Source: Bimastos eiseni
Taxonomy: Eukaryota; Annelida; Clitellata; Crassiclitellata; Lumbricidae
Assembly: GCA_959347315.1 (NCBI GenBank)
Contig: OY365822.1
Coordinates: 10,578,530-10,642,529 of the forward strand
Direction: 5' to 3'
Length of the DNA: 64,000 nucleotides
Made by a program: the position numbers and the translations under genes. Position 1 is the first letter of the stretch. Each line of letters opens with the position of its first letter. Positions 23,561-35,505 of the stretch are shown here, piece by piece. The notes beneath the pieces are model-generated. The model was given only the letters and a program-made list of their open reading frames with translations, made no database searches and was not told where the DNA came from.

Positions 23561-24738
23561 TGCTTGTGACCCGTAACCATCTCGGCTCAGTCGGCTGTAA
23601 TGAGGTTCATTTATAATGAAGGGATATGTTGGTGTGGGCAAGGGCTTGCCCATGCTCTTATGCTAGAATTACTGATTCAGACTTACTATAGGTGACCATC
23701 TAAACCTTTTATCAGATGGCTTAAAGGATTCATTAAGTTCGTATTTCCCCATACAACTTAAAGGTTGTGAAAATGCCCTGGACCAATGGCGCATCTCCCA
23801 GCGTCTTCTGCACTTGCTGTAGACGGTCACTACCCATGCTAGGACCATGAGAGTTAGTCTCTTGTGTTCTAACTTTGCAATTTTAAATTGGCAATCTTAA
23901 ATGTAAAATAGCCAGATGTCTGGCTAAGACTGATGTGGCTAACAATTCTTAACCATGGCTGCCTCCTTAAGGGAATGGTCGTATTTCAGTCTTGTAGAAA
24001 CCTTATGCCTATGCGGCTATGCCTTGCTGAATTGCAGTATAGCCATAATTATCGGAGACCATATGATGTCCTGTATACCTGCTTACACTTTTTGTACAAC
24101 ACACTCACTGTTTTATTAAACATAAATTTGTTTCCTGTTGTATGCTTGCATTGTTGCATTGGTGGCTTACTGTTGCATGAGAAGTTTTCTGTTGTTGTCT
24201 TCTGTTCCTAAGGGCAACCCTGTGCTGAGACGATTACTTGGTGATTGATAACTGATTGACGAATTATACAAAGCTGATTGACAGTTTTCTTCTGCTGGCT
24301 CGTTTTGTTAGAGGTAATAGGTTTTGCTTATTCAGGGCAGGTCTTAAGCAATTGGTTGTCTAAATCGACTACATGTACAGAATAGCCTAGATATCATTAG
24401 TTATTGTGCAATGTTTCTTTGGCACACTTGTAAGGAGCATTAGAAGTAGTGTACACTAGGAACATATATCCTATGGTACAGTATAACTGTACTTTGTATT
24501 GTGATGACAGCTATTCGTAAATACCGGTGAATGGATTATTTGCTTAAAAGTTTTCTTTAGTTTTTGCATTTTGCCATAGTTAATTGTTTTTCGTTTTCTT
24601 GCCTTAGGTTGCCATGCGGGCTTTGCTGGCCAACACTGATGCAGTGGATGATATCGTGCCGGGATGCCTCTTTTTCTTAAGCGGTCAAAGCTCCATGTAT
24701 TGCGTGTCACCAACTAGCACGATATATACATACATATA
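23561..24738. other. Intergenic, no gene recognised
   Basis: No supported gene, RNA or repeat. Confidence 0.5.
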
Positions 24739-25014
24739 CAGTGGTGGAAATAATTATTGCATCACCCTGCAAAATGTTAAAAATTGGTTTAATACATTTA
24801 AAGTAAGTTTTTTCATTAATAATGTCATTCAAATTAGTTTTAAAGCCAGCATAAAATCAGTCATTTACATATTTTCAGTAATGTCTGTTGGTCAATACAG
24901 GGTAGAAAATAAGAATAATTCATTGGTTCTTCTCATTACAACCTAGTGTTTCATTGTAGGCCTACCTCCTCTAGCTTTGATCACAGGGTGATTCGGTAAA
25001 TATTTCCACCACTG
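24739..25014. mobile_element. Tc1/mariner-like MITE, 276 bp
   Basis: Imperfect terminal inverted repeats of about 31 bp: CAGTGGTGGAAATAATTATT, then GCATCACCCTG, at the left. The right end, reverse-complemented, reads CAGTGGTGGAAATATTTACC, then GAATCACCCTG. The left flank is TA (24737-24738) and the right flank TC, so a TA duplication would need one substitution. No transposase ORF. Confidence 0.7.
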
Positions 25015-25865
25015 TCTGTGCATATGTATGTATGTGATAATGTATATACAGTATATGTATGTATATATTGCAGTGTGGTGCATTGATTTATGAAAATGGT
25101 GTTGTATGATTCTCATGGTGCTGAAAGTAAACCATAATTTTTTGCAATGGTCGCTTTTAGGATATTTGCTGTAATTCTGCTTGAGTTTTATTGTGCCCAT
25201 TGGAACTTAGTAGAAGATCTGAGGACCGTAGTAGAATGGATCGGATAGTGGCAGTCCAAGGGAGGGCGATAGGTAGACGAATCGAACGCAGGTGGGTGTT
25301 AAGAATTGTTTTTGGAGAGGTGGTAAAAAGTTCAAAGTGGACTGACGGCAGGCTCTTCTGCATGGGGTGTCGTCCATTGACAGTCGAATCGTAGTTGTTC
25401 GTGAATTTTGTGTTATGTGACGTCTATTGCTTTTGATTTTTGCTTTTTTTGTCGTTTGCTTTGATGTTATATTTTCTGTCAACGGACGGACGGACGAACG
25501 GCCAGTGGCTGAGTGGGTTTCTTTGTGCATTTGGAGATGTTGGCTATTTTTGATATTTTTGGCTTTTGCACAGAATGTTAACGTCGTAAACCGGTGAATT
25601 GGTTAGATGCCGTTTTGAATAGGTTTTAGGTGTGGCGCTATATAAATTTTTTATCAATTCTGGGATAGGGAGGGTGCGATGCAGAAGGGTTCGAACGTAT
25701 GATGGAGGTTAAGGGACTGCTCATGGGGTTTGGTGTAAAAAAAAGGGCCAAAGAGCGTAAAAGGGTGATTGGTGTTTCAACTTGGGGTTCAGCATAAAAG
25801 CTGAGGGGTTTACAGACCAGTTTTTTGAGATTGGGGTTTCAACATAGAAAAGCCTTCTAGCCAGA
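25015..25865. other. Intergenic, no gene recognised
   Basis: Contains short overlapping ORFs on both strands near 25.2-25.5 kb without recognisable features. Confidence 0.5.
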
Positions 25866-25940
25866 GGCGGACACTTAAGAGGGCAGAAGGGGACGGTTCC
25901 CTCCGAAATTTCAGGTGTGGTGATGGAGTTGCTTATGTTG
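25866..25940. repeat. Fragment of a CAGAGGCGGA/GGGGACxxTCCC element
   Basis: CAGAGGCGGACACTTAAG then GGGGACGGTTCCCTCC and GAAATTTCAGGTG. Related fragments occur inverted at about 1905-1978 (CACCTGAAATTATGGAGG, CTCCGCCCTGG) and, more distantly, at about 33420-33490. Ends resemble the CAGxGGCG hAT-like MITEs, but no TSD was found. Confidence 0.4.
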
Positions 25941-28385
25941 CTCCCAATATTTCGTAAATATTATAAATTTCTACAGTGTTTTACACTGTTCATCCTTTTC
26001 CTGCATCCAAGTTTGAAATTGAAATTATCTGCCAACCGGTTTCCCTCCCGCCCCTATCCAATTTTTTATTTGTCCTTCATACCAAATCCAGGACCAAGTC
26101 TCCACCTATCCTTGGGGCTTAGTGGAAAGGTCAGTGTCTCATCATTGTTTGTTTCGGTTTGAAGGAATGGTTTTACAAGGGCCATGAATTCCTTCTTAGA
26201 GGATAGTCCTCTTTGTGTGAGTCTAGTTATCAGACGACGGCGTGTCTCGGAGGCTCTTCACCTTTAGTTGCCATGGTGCTATAGCAGGTGGTAACGAGGC
26301 TATTCCGCCGCAGTTCGTTCCTCTAACTTGTTTAACAAGTCTTATTGCATGGAGGCGTATTTGCGAAGTCGTCGCTCTGCACATCCGATTTAAAAATCTG
26401 GACTGTATGATTATAACCGTAGCGTGATTGACAATTTGACTGAACATTTCCTGATGATTCGTCGTGTGTTTCAGGAAGAGACTGCTATATGTACGATCAG
26501 CATATAACGTACTTCTTTCTCATTGGGCATTTCGAGATTGTGTGTTAACGAGACGACGTCGTGTTTTCTTAAATTATTGATTTCCAACTCACGCCCAAAA
26601 GCCACGATTACGTCATTGATAGGCGTTCAATGCCCTCGGCTATGACTCCTGCCGTTGCGGTATGACCTCTTGATCGAAACCTTGGGAGACCAGTTCTGGC
26701 CACTCCTTGGCCTAACCCCTCCTTGTGCGCCTTGATATTAGACCTAGCTAGTCCCGGTTAAAGCTTTTACATTCAACTGACAACCCTGTGTGTTCTCTAT
26801 GTGTGATCACGCGCCATTGTGGCCATTTTAGTCTCGGACCTTCTATTCTTCAACGAATGTTCGGGTTAAATTCTGTCATCCTCGATTGTTATCACCTGCC
26901 TTTTTGGTCTTCATAGGCGGATCGCCACAGCCGGTATCTGGTAGTGCCATTCCAAGCCTGGAGAGAGGAGGAGGGCACCGCCAACGGCCCTGCAGCCATA
27001 AGATTTCTTTTAACGCGAGAAACTGTAGACCGTGCTGTAGCCGCTGACACATCCGCTTGCAGATATGCTTCATCGCTACTGACTAAACCATGGTCATTGG
27101 TGAAGCTGCATGCTGGTCATCATTACATCCGCGCCTGCCCAATGCGAAATTACTCAAGAGTCATGCATAGAAATGGAAAAAATTAACATGCACCGCTTGC
27201 TTGTCCACTGTAGTAAGATTACAATTCGCTTCTGTTAGTTAGGCGGTGCAAGGCGACACAGACTGAGACGGGCGTAAAGTAAACACCAAAATGTATAAAC
27301 GGTCTTCTATACATTTTGAGAAAACACTGAACAAGTGTATGAGCCCCTATTGTTTCATAACAGACTGCAGCAGACGTCGCCATATTGCGGGATGATCTCG
27401 ACGCTAGATGGCGCATTGAACGTTTGTAGAGAAAATGTTGATTTACGCAAACGTCTTTCCATCTTATCTGGCTTATGGCCATATTTGAGTGATTCACGAA
27501 CAGATGTTCTGGCTTTGCTTAATGATTATGGAATTAATGAGGGTAATAGAAGAGATGAACTCCCTTAATCTAGCCTGAGAGGCAGCCATGAGCATGCAGT
27601 GTTAGCGACCTAATTTTCTTAGCCTCGGCATATGCTAACATCTTCGTTTACTTTCAGGCTGACAAAACCGCAATATAATTAATTACAAGTAGGCCTACTG
27701 TACGAACGGACGATGACAAGCTATTACATGAGTCGAGTTCAACTGTGTGGCAGCCATTCAAGGCGCCATCACGCTATGCATCTAATTTAACCAACACTGC
27801 CACATATATAGCAATATATAAGGACTAGTCAACCTTATGGGTAGCGGGAATCAAATTCACTTCCTCAGTTCTGAGAGCGGGTGGCCAATCAAACCTCTCC
27901 CTTACCGTCTCATCTTCCCACCGACAGCGTAGGTCAGTGCACTCGTCATAGCTGAGTTGGCTAGGGGGTGAAGGTAGGGTAGAATCGCGTTTAGAAATCT
28001 ACATTACTTCAAACCAATTAATGCACTAAATCCCAATATCTGAAACATCAAAATCGCCCAAAAGTCGGTGTGAAGAAGGTCAAACCATGCAGAGAGTTTT
28101 GCAAAGAGTAGGTATATGGTATACATGTATAGGCCTATCCACTGACCTTGTAGAAGAGGTTAGATGTTCGAGTGTAGGCCTATAACAGGCTGGTGCAATG
28201 TACGACCGTTGAATGCAACGTACATCTGTATTCCTTAACGTAGACCTACGTACGGTACGCATGTCGTTATAAAGCCTCACGTTGACATCTGTACATGTCG
28301 AAAAATCATGCAACTATGCACACGATACGGACAACAAAATCAAGTGAACTAGCATACTAGTACATAGCCCTAGTGCTATAGACTA
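25941..28385. other. Intergenic, no gene recognised
   Basis: About 2.4 kb with scattered short ORFs on both strands (for example 26223-26447 -, 26876-27073 -, 27335-27568 +). None shows recognisable protein features. TAGGCCTA occurs at 27690, 28130 and 28175. Confidence 0.5.
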
Positions 28386-28393
28386 GCTACTAT

Positions 28394-29185
28394 CAGTGAT
28401 GTATGCAAGGCATCAAACTTCAAGACGAGACCGAGACAGTGAGGTGCCGAGACCGAGACAGTGAGGTACCAAGACCGAGACACTTGGCTCAAGACAGTAC
28501 GAGACAGTAAAAGACAAGCGATCTTATATAAAATGCTGTGAAATACTAAAGTATCAGTTTTTGGGAATAATGTTCCTGTGCGATTTCAATTTGAAACTTA
28601 TAATGTATGTAGTACCAATTCCTGAGAACAGTTTTTATATTGCCGCGTTTTATCTTTTTCGAAATCTTTTCGTCGGCATATCTTCTGAATAACATAAAGA
28701 AAGCCTTTTTAGACACGTCTAAAATCTTATAGACGATTATAAACAAGTAATTTCGATACCTAATACCAAACGAAAATAAAAAGTTGCGCATATCCTTATA
28801 CTCACCCTGAGAAACTCGAAGTTGTTCCGATCGTTTCGGTTATGGTGGTTTTGCATCAATAACCAACATAGCTATTGTTTGTTGATAACTTCAAATTGCC
28901 TAAAAGGAAACTTCACAATTTCAGATTCTCTCTCAGACATTTTTCCACTCTAAGATAATTGAATAGATTTCAGTATCATGTGACTCGCGCGTTAACCAGA
29001 ATTACCGTTTCTCGTAGATTCCGGTTTCAGTTTCTAGCGCAAGATTTTAAGACAGTTGACGTGAAACTCATCGAGACTGCTTGTTCCAGACAGAACAAGA
29101 CTTTCACTTCAAGACATTTTCCGAGACCGAGACACTAAAAAACTGTCTCGAGACCGAGACACTGTCTCCAGGCCATAAATCACTG
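28394..29185. mobile_element. Non-autonomous hAT-type element, 792 bp, with perfect 8-bp TSD
   Basis: Flanked by GCTACTAT at 28386-28393 and 29186-29193. The left end is CAGTGATGTATG and the right end, reverse-complemented, is CAGTGATTTATGG. Both subterminal regions carry clusters of GAGACCGAGACA in various registers (28425-28510 and 29125-29165), possibly transposase-binding subterminal repeats. The interior is AT-rich, and its longest ORF (81 codons, minus) is unrecognisable, so no transposase is encoded. Confidence 0.92.
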
Positions 29186-29193
29186 GCTACTAT

Positions 29194-29543
29194 TGCTTGC
29201 ATGTCATTGTCAGCCAGTTACGTTGTCAAGTAATGAATTTATTCAATCGTCTGCATCACTGTTTTATAAAGTAAGATGCAAACAGTTTGCGCGAGACTTA
29301 GGCCTAACAGACCTAATACCGACACTGTTTGCTCGAAAATATAAGATTGTCGTTAAGAGACAGTGTTCAGGCTCGAGAGAAAGACAATACGTTCCTAAGA
29401 CATGAAAACTCGACTCTCGATACTTTTGTAAATTATGACGCGTACTCCGCGTACTGTTCGGTACTCCAGTATCAGTTGCTAAAAAGCCATCAGCGCGACC
29501 GTTCGTTACTTTCCGTTATAAGGTAGGCCTACGCGTACGCTAA
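29194..29543. other. Intergenic, no gene recognised
   Basis: Two short overlapping + ORFs without recognisable features. TAGGCCTA occurs at 29299 and 29524. Confidence 0.5.
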
Positions 29544-30673
29544 TTAAGGCCCATCCATATATTATTACGTATGCAAAAAAATCGGATTTTCTGAGCCTTA
29601 ACTCCCCCCTTGCATCGCGTACATTTCGAGGACCCTTCCCATGCGTACATGCGTACATACATCAGAGCTCTACCCTGCCCCCATTGCAAAGGTTGAATAG
29701 TTAAAGACATCTATTAGACATTGATTTAACCGCAGGCTATCTATTTTTGCTAAGCATCATATTTACCAGCTTAAATTTGTTGACTGTTATGAAAAATAAA
29801 TAAAACACTAACAACGCTTGTATTTAAAAAAGTTTAATGCTATATAAAATTGATTAAGCTGGAATATAGTCGGTGATTGGGTTAATGGGTTTACAGTTCT
29901 AATTTTAATATTCCATATTATTAGGGTTGCCAGATACCTTTTCTGAAAATACTGGACACCTTCCCAATCCCATCCTTCCCTTCCCGGGTATCACGCAAAG
30001 CGGGGGAGGGGTACGAGAGTATTACCCATGGGAAAATTGTGTATATTGTTATATTACTGTTATCAGTGCATTTTTTAAAAATAGGAATCATAGGATTGAT
30101 TGTGTTTCATGGGCTTCCTCACAGGGAGGGGGTAAAACCGTAAAAAACCCTCTCTGAACCCTCCCCATCGGGCCATCACAAACGCCCCCAAAAGCTCTGA
30201 ACGGTTATTACTCCTAAACACTATTACTCTGTGGAGTCAAAAGTCAGGAAACTGGTTACAGCTGCCTAAGTGAAATCGACGATAAATAAGAAGACAACAA
30301 CAACAACAACAACAACGAGCGTAGTTCTTTAAGAAATTTTGATTTTTGAAAAAAATAATGTGTAAATAATAAAACGAGCACGAACACAAACAGAAATTGA
30401 GAAAATTTTAGAAAAACCGGACATATACATGTCCGGTATTTATTTTAATTTTATCCCGGACAGTCTGCTCAAATACCGGACTGTCCGGTTGAAAACCGGA
30501 CACCTGGTAACCCTACATATTATAGATGTCATAGTTAGACAGTTATATGTGCGTACGTACATATTTTCTGGACCCCTCCAGCCTCCACCCACCATGCGCA
30601 CCCTTACGAAAAATCGCCGAAATTCGAAACCCCTCCCCTTGCTGCGTACGTATTATGTGGACGGCCCCTTAGT
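29544..30673. mobile_element. Outer non-autonomous DNA element (TAAGGCCCATCC/TAAGGGGCCGTCC ends)
   Basis: The left end TTAAGGCCCATCCATATATT and the right end, reverse-complemented (CTAAGGGGCCGTCCACATAA), form an imperfect inverted repeat followed by related TACGTA(T/C)GCA sequence. The GGGGCCGTCCA start is seen in widespread animal MITEs. The superfamily is not settled; TTAA on the left and TTAG on the right would suit a TTAA duplication. It has been split by the insertion at 29922-30515. No transposase. Confidence 0.65.
29922..30515. mobile_element. Nested hAT-type element, 594 bp, with perfect 8-bp TSD
   Basis: Flanked by CATATTAT at 29914-29921 and 30516-30523. Ends are TAGGGTTGCCAG and, reverse-complemented, TAGGGTTACCAG, followed by related GGACACC/GGTGTCCGG sequence. 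The right side has several GTCCGGT motifs. It sits inside the outer element at 29544-30673, so it inserted later. No transposase ORF. Confidence 0.88.
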
Positions 30674-31132
30674 ACGTTCTCCAAATGGATAATCTGTTGG
30701 AGTCTACAGTTTGCTATGCATTGTTTTAATACCTGGCGCGGTGTAAAGTAAATCTAGACAAGTTGAAAAAAATGACATTAAACATAGGACCTACACGCAG
30801 TTGTCAATTTGTAAATGCAGAGGTGGTGTAAGTTACTGTAGGACGGGCGTGTCTCCTACCCCACCCCGCCGTCTATGGTGCTCCAGAAGAAACCGATCGA
30901 TGGCGACGCAGGAGAACCAAGCAACAAATTCAAACATGAAATAGCTTGAAAGGTTTCATAATTCATGCATGAGAAAATAGAGGCGCTCATTCAAATTAAA
31001 TTGACATGATCATAATTAATAGGCAGATATAATAAGCACAGTTTCGGTTCCACAGGTCAATAATTATTGCCCGGTGGTCAGACAAGTATTGACAGACATG
31101 TCAATGTTAGCCCATAATATCCTTCAGATGTA

Positions 31133-31135
<3 letters not shown>
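30674..31135. other. Intergenic, no gene recognised
   Basis: No supported feature. Confidence 0.5.

Positions 31136-31176
<41 letters not shown>
31136..31176. repeat. (TA)n microsatellite
   Basis: About 20 uninterrupted TA dinucleotides ending at a TAGGCCTA palindrome (31175). Confidence 0.9.
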
Positions 31177-31178
<2 letters not shown>

Positions 31179-31207
31179 CCTAGTTTCACTCTGTCACAAG
31201 CAGTGTA

Positions 31208-32250
31208 GCTTCTTTTCCTGGAATAAATATATAGCTCATTTTTTCGAAATATTTATATAGCCCCTATTTACGAAAAAAGTTATATAGATCATTTTGTCTT
31301 GAATATTTATGTAGCTCTATTTTTTCCTGGCAATTTATATAGCTCCTTTTTTCGGATTATAGGCAACCAAACGGCAGTAACAATGACCATCATTAGATAA
31401 ACACACGGGAGTATCTATGACCTTCATTGCATGTGGCATGGTGGCCCGTAGCACTCAGTGTGCGCTGAGTGAGCGAAATCTACTCTCGTCCGGAGCGTCA
31501 CTGTGTAGGGACCTTGATTAAGTCCTTCGCGCACAATAATTATTACTCTGCATTACAACTGCAGTTGCGCCGTCGAGACGTGTGTGCACTTCTGAACCTA
31601 AGTGTAAGAATGGTGATATCAAATAACAGTTGTATAGTATTGTATTGTATTCATTAGGTAGTCACACGAGAATATCTATGACCTTCTTTGGGAAACCAAA
31701 CGGGAGTATCTATGACTTTCATTGGGTAACCACACGGGAATATCTTTACTCTTCTTTGGGTAACTACACGGGAGTTTCTATGAATTTCTTTGGGGGTAAC
31801 CATACTGGCGTATCTATGACTTTCATTAGATAACCACGCGGGAGTTTTTATGACCCTCATGAGTTAACCACATGGAAGTATCTTTGACCTTCTTTGGGTA
31901 ACCACACGGGAGTATCTATGGTCTTCTTTGGGTAACTAGAATTTATATAGCGCCTTAATTCCACAATTATTTTTGTATAGCTCCTTTTTCTCGGAAAATT
32001 TACATAGCGCCTTGTTTTTCGTAAATTTAGACAGCTTCTTTTTTCGGCAAAAATATGTAGCTTCTTTTATCGAAATATTTATATCGCTAGTTTTTTCGGA
32101 AAAGGTTTATAGCTCCTTTATCCTGGAATATTTATGTAACTCCATTTTTTCCAGAAAATTTATATAGCTTCTTTTATCGGAATATAGGCAACCAAACGGG
32201 AGTAACTATGACCTCGGGGTATCTATGACTTTCATTAGTTAACCACTCGA
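31208..32250. repeat. Composite minisatellite of two alternating unit families
   Basis: Family A is about 36 bp with AATTTATATAGCTCCTTTTT and TCGGA (31208-31362 and 31940-32185). Family B is 34 bp with TATCTATGACTTTCATTGGG, then TAACCACACGGGA (31363-31427, 31655-31940, 32186-32250). The order is A-B-insertion-B-A-B. Units are diverged, so the array is old. Short ORFs across it are by-products of the period. Confidence 0.8.
31430..31645. repeat. Dispersed repeat inserted into the composite minisatellite
   Basis: Shares the modules GACCTTGATTAAGTCCTTCG, ACAACTGCAGTTGCGCCGTC, GTGTGTGCACT and GGTGATATCAAA with 61430-61592 in the intron of the MAP7-like gene. The two copies are in the same orientation. 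The family is unidentified and no ORF was recognised. Confidence 0.65.
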
Positions 32251-33185
32251 AAAAAAGTAAAAACGTGGTGGAACTGCTGAGGTGCCGGAACGGCATCCAG
32301 GAGGTGCCAGAACGGCGTTCCGGTTCATTCCATATGAAATTGACCACTGCATACACGTAATCATTGGCAATCTGCCTATAGATAGCGCAGATAAAACATT
32401 TATGTGAAATATACCACAGATACTCTTTACCTGGTATAGGGTCTCAGGGTATTATATATAACCTACATACGTTTATTTATAAATTTTATGCTTGATGTCA
32501 TAATGCAAAAGGTACAGATCGCACTATATAATAAATATCCTCATAGGGCCTACAGGATGGCTCAATAAAAAATACTCCACCCGAAGAAATGCAATTTCTC
32601 AACAACCGATAGAGATATCTTTACTAAACTTTTACAATTTACAGAGGATAGATTTGCGAACAATCTATGAAATTGTCATTGAAAAATTTTCATTGCTTAA
32701 AGTATTACAGCTGTCTAAATGTAGGCCTAATATTACGTAATATTACGTATTTTCACATTTATGGAGATGAACGGTCGAATGAATATGTACTCAAGCGCAA
32801 ATCATCTCAGAATCTGCGTGGGGCAGATGGAAAGCGACAAAGAGTCGACTACAGAGGGACAGAGATATCCAGATAGATGACTCTCTTCTAGAGCCACTAC
32901 TGCGATTGCCATTAATTGTCTTATACGCAATCGCATTGTGACTCATATTATACTCCCTCTCATATCTACAACAATCTAAGGCAATCCGGATGAATTCCGG
33001 AGTGTCGATTTCAAGCAAGGTTCTCTGAACCCCTCTGCTCGACTGTGTGTTGCTTTCCATCCGTCTATGTCTGTGTCTCGTTTCGTTGTCTTTGGGAGCA
33101 ACATCCGGAACACGACGACGTTTGGGCAAGGTTAGTTAACTTATTGTCCTGTCGGTTCTCTCGATGATATGAATTCATGACAGAT
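32251..33185. other. Intergenic, no gene recognised
   Basis: Short ORFs (32667-32876 +, 32791-33129 -) lack recognisable features. Confidence 0.5.
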
Positions 33186-33189
33186 GCTT

Positions 33190-33360
33190 AGAAGGAGACA
33201 AACAGACAGACAGACACACAGACACACACACAGACATACAGAGTCAGAGAGATAGACAGACAGACAAAGAGAGATAGAGCGAGACAGAGATAGGAAGAAA
33301 GAGAGAGAGAGAGAGAGAGAGAGACAGGAAGAAAAGAGACAGCGAAAGAGACAGACATAA
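33190..33360. repeat. (CAGA)n/(GA)n simple sequence
   Basis: Polypurine-biased CAGACAGACA, CACACAGACA and a GAGAGAGAGA run near 33300-33325. The serine/leucine-rich minus ORFs across it are low-complexity artefacts. Confidence 0.9.
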
Positions 33361-33579
33361 CAGAGGCGGCGGTTTGACACCCAATGAGAGGGGTAAGAAA
33401 TGTGCGGGGACAAACTTATAATGTGTCCCCTCTCTGTAAAAGGTGGGGGGACTTGTCCCCTCTACCCTTCCGAGATCGCCGCCCTTGAGGCAGACATACA
33501 AAAAGTGAGAGTCGTAGGGCGCGAAAATGTTGAGTATCTAGATACAGTATACAGTTGAATACACGCGTCGACAAGCAGA

Positions 33580-33735
33580 GCAGGACATAGACAGACGGAG
33601 CCAGACAGGCAGAGCAGGACAGAGACAGACGGAGCCAGACAGAGACAGACGGAGCCAGACAGGCAGAGCAGGACAGAGACAGACGGAGCCAGACAGAGAC
33701 AGACAGGCAGAGCAGGACAGAGACAGACGGAGAGT
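33580..33735. repeat. CAGACGGAGC/CAGAGCAGGA minisatellite
   Basis: Modules ACAGAGACAGACGGAGCC and AGACAGGCAGAGCAGG alternate in repeats of roughly 22 and 44 bp. Confidence 0.85.
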
Positions 33736-34183
33736 CATGCGTCTGTGACTCAGCACGGGCGACATCTGTCGACTTCCTCTGCAACAATAATTATTCCAGA
33801 CGGCCATCGATGTACGAAATAACATGACTCAGCATTGGCTGCCGAAGCGAATTTCCGTCTACCCTCCCCTCCTCGGTCCTTTATTCTCCTCCTCTCATCT
33901 CCGTTCAGCCTCTCCGCCGTCTCTCTCAATCATGTTACATCAGCAACAGTGGGTGTGTAGGTAGGCGGAGTTAGAATATTTTAGGTCTGTAGGCCAGTCA
34001 GATGGTTATTGCCACGCCACTCTCTTCGAAGCTCAGAATTCACCTTCCTCCTTTCAAAAGCTACTGAAAATAAACTATTTCTCCTTAGATTTCAATGATT
34101 TGGAGATCTAAAGCCATCTTCACCTGGTGGCAGACAATCCGTACCTCAGATTCACATTTCGCTGCGTCACCCTGCGCTCGTTA

Positions 34184-34337
34184 CAGGGGCGTCCACAAAG
34201 CGGGGTCTGGAGGCAAATGCCTCCAATTTCAGATACGAGGGGATAATTTTTTTTAATCTGCTATGGGGATATCTTGCCTTCCTAACACTGGGAACCGGGG
34301 TTTGCCTCCATCGCACAGAGGGAGACTGACGCCTCTG
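34184..34337. mobile_element. hAT-type MITE, 154 bp, same family as 13614-13768
   Basis: Candidate TSDs are GCTCGTTA (34176-34183) and GCTCGTTC (34338-34345), 7 of 8 identical. Ends are CAGGGGCGTC and, reverse-complemented, CAGAGGCGTC. The interior GGAGGCAAATGCCTCC and ATATCTTGCCTTCC match the other copy in inverse orientation. Confidence 0.85.
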
Positions 34338-34345
34338 GCTCGTTC

Positions 34346-34904
34346 TACATTTTAATAATAAATAAAATAGACGAGCGCTGATGGTTATTGCCGGAACGTG
34401 ACTAAGCGTCGATACAAAGACCGATTGGATGGTTATAGACGTTGATCTTTCAACGTGGTTGTTGGCTCATCCGGTTGTCTGGCATTCGGTCAACACTCCT
34501 ATTTTTTGTAGTCGCTCGCCATTAGCGGAAATGATTGTTAAGTGGGATCCATCTGGACGATACGTAGGCCTAGCTAAACTCTTAGTGATGGGGCTAACGC
34601 ATTAGACAACAAAAGCCTGAGGACACTTAATTGAAGCCGGAAATGCTCCCCTTGGGCTTAAGTGGATTGTGACAGATGGTTTTGAAAGACGAAACTACTT
34701 TCTTTCTTATCAACAGTTTTTTTTTATTGTATAAGGAGCTTCTAACCACCCACCCCGCCCAAGGCAATGGAGCACCTCTTCCCGTCTCCCACAAACAACG
34801 CCCCGTTTTTAAGCTCTACCTAATTGAGATCTCGCACTTGGACGGAAGTTTGTGTAAGCTTAGCCAATTTTTCTTGTTTTGAGTTAATGCATGTTAGGCA
34901 CTGT
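34346..34904. other. Intergenic, no gene recognised
   Basis: No supported feature. A short + ORF at 34676-34882 is unrecognised. Confidence 0.5.
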
Positions 34905-35505
34905 GGAAGTAAGAGAGAGTGAGGGTATTGGAGGTAAGAGAGGTTGAGTTTACCAGAGGTAATGTAGGGTGCGAGTATAGGAGGCAAGGGAGGGTGATGG
35001 TAATGGAGGTACGTGAGGGTGAGAGTATTGGAGGTTGGGGAAGGTGCGGGTGTTGGAGGTAAGGGAGAGTGAGGGTCTTGGAGGTGAGGGAAGGTAAGGG
35101 TGGTGGAGGTAAGGAAGGGTGAGGGTATCGGAGGCTTACAAGAGAGGGTTGGAGTATTGGAGGCAAGGGAAGGGAAGGTGAGGGTATTGGAAGTAAGAGA
35201 AGGTGAGGGTGAGATCATTGGACGAAAGGTAGGATGAGACTATTGGATGAAAGGGAGGGTAAGAGTATTGGAGTTAGGAGAGGATGAGAGCATCGGAGGT
35301 AAGGGAGGTGGAGAGTATTGGAGGAAAGGGAGGATGATAGTATTGGAGGCAAGGAAGGATGAGAGTATTGTAGGAAGGGAGGAGAATATTGGAGGTAAGG
35401 GAGGAGGAGAGTATTGGAGGAAAGGGAGGATAAGAGAAGTGGAGGTAAAGGGGGATGAGAGTATTAAAGGTAAGAGAGGTAAGGGTGGTGGAGAGTATTG
35501 GGGGC
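34905..35505. repeat. G-rich polypurine minisatellite
   Basis: Some twenty diverged units of roughly 25 bp of the type GGAGGTAAGGGAGGGTGAGG plus GTATT run for 600 bp with extreme strand asymmetry: the + strand is nearly all G, A and T. Repeated GGG/GG runs give quadruplex or triplex potential. Proline/serine-rich minus ORFs and glycine-rich + ORFs across it are low-complexity by-products. Confidence 0.85.

Noticed and set aside
33244..33825. Serine/leucine-rich minus ORFs
   Set aside because: Translations of (CAGA)n, (GA)n and CAGACGGAGC minisatellites.
34820..35218. Proline/threonine-rich 132-codon minus ORF
   Set aside because: Translation of the G-rich polypurine minisatellite. Period-driven, no domain.
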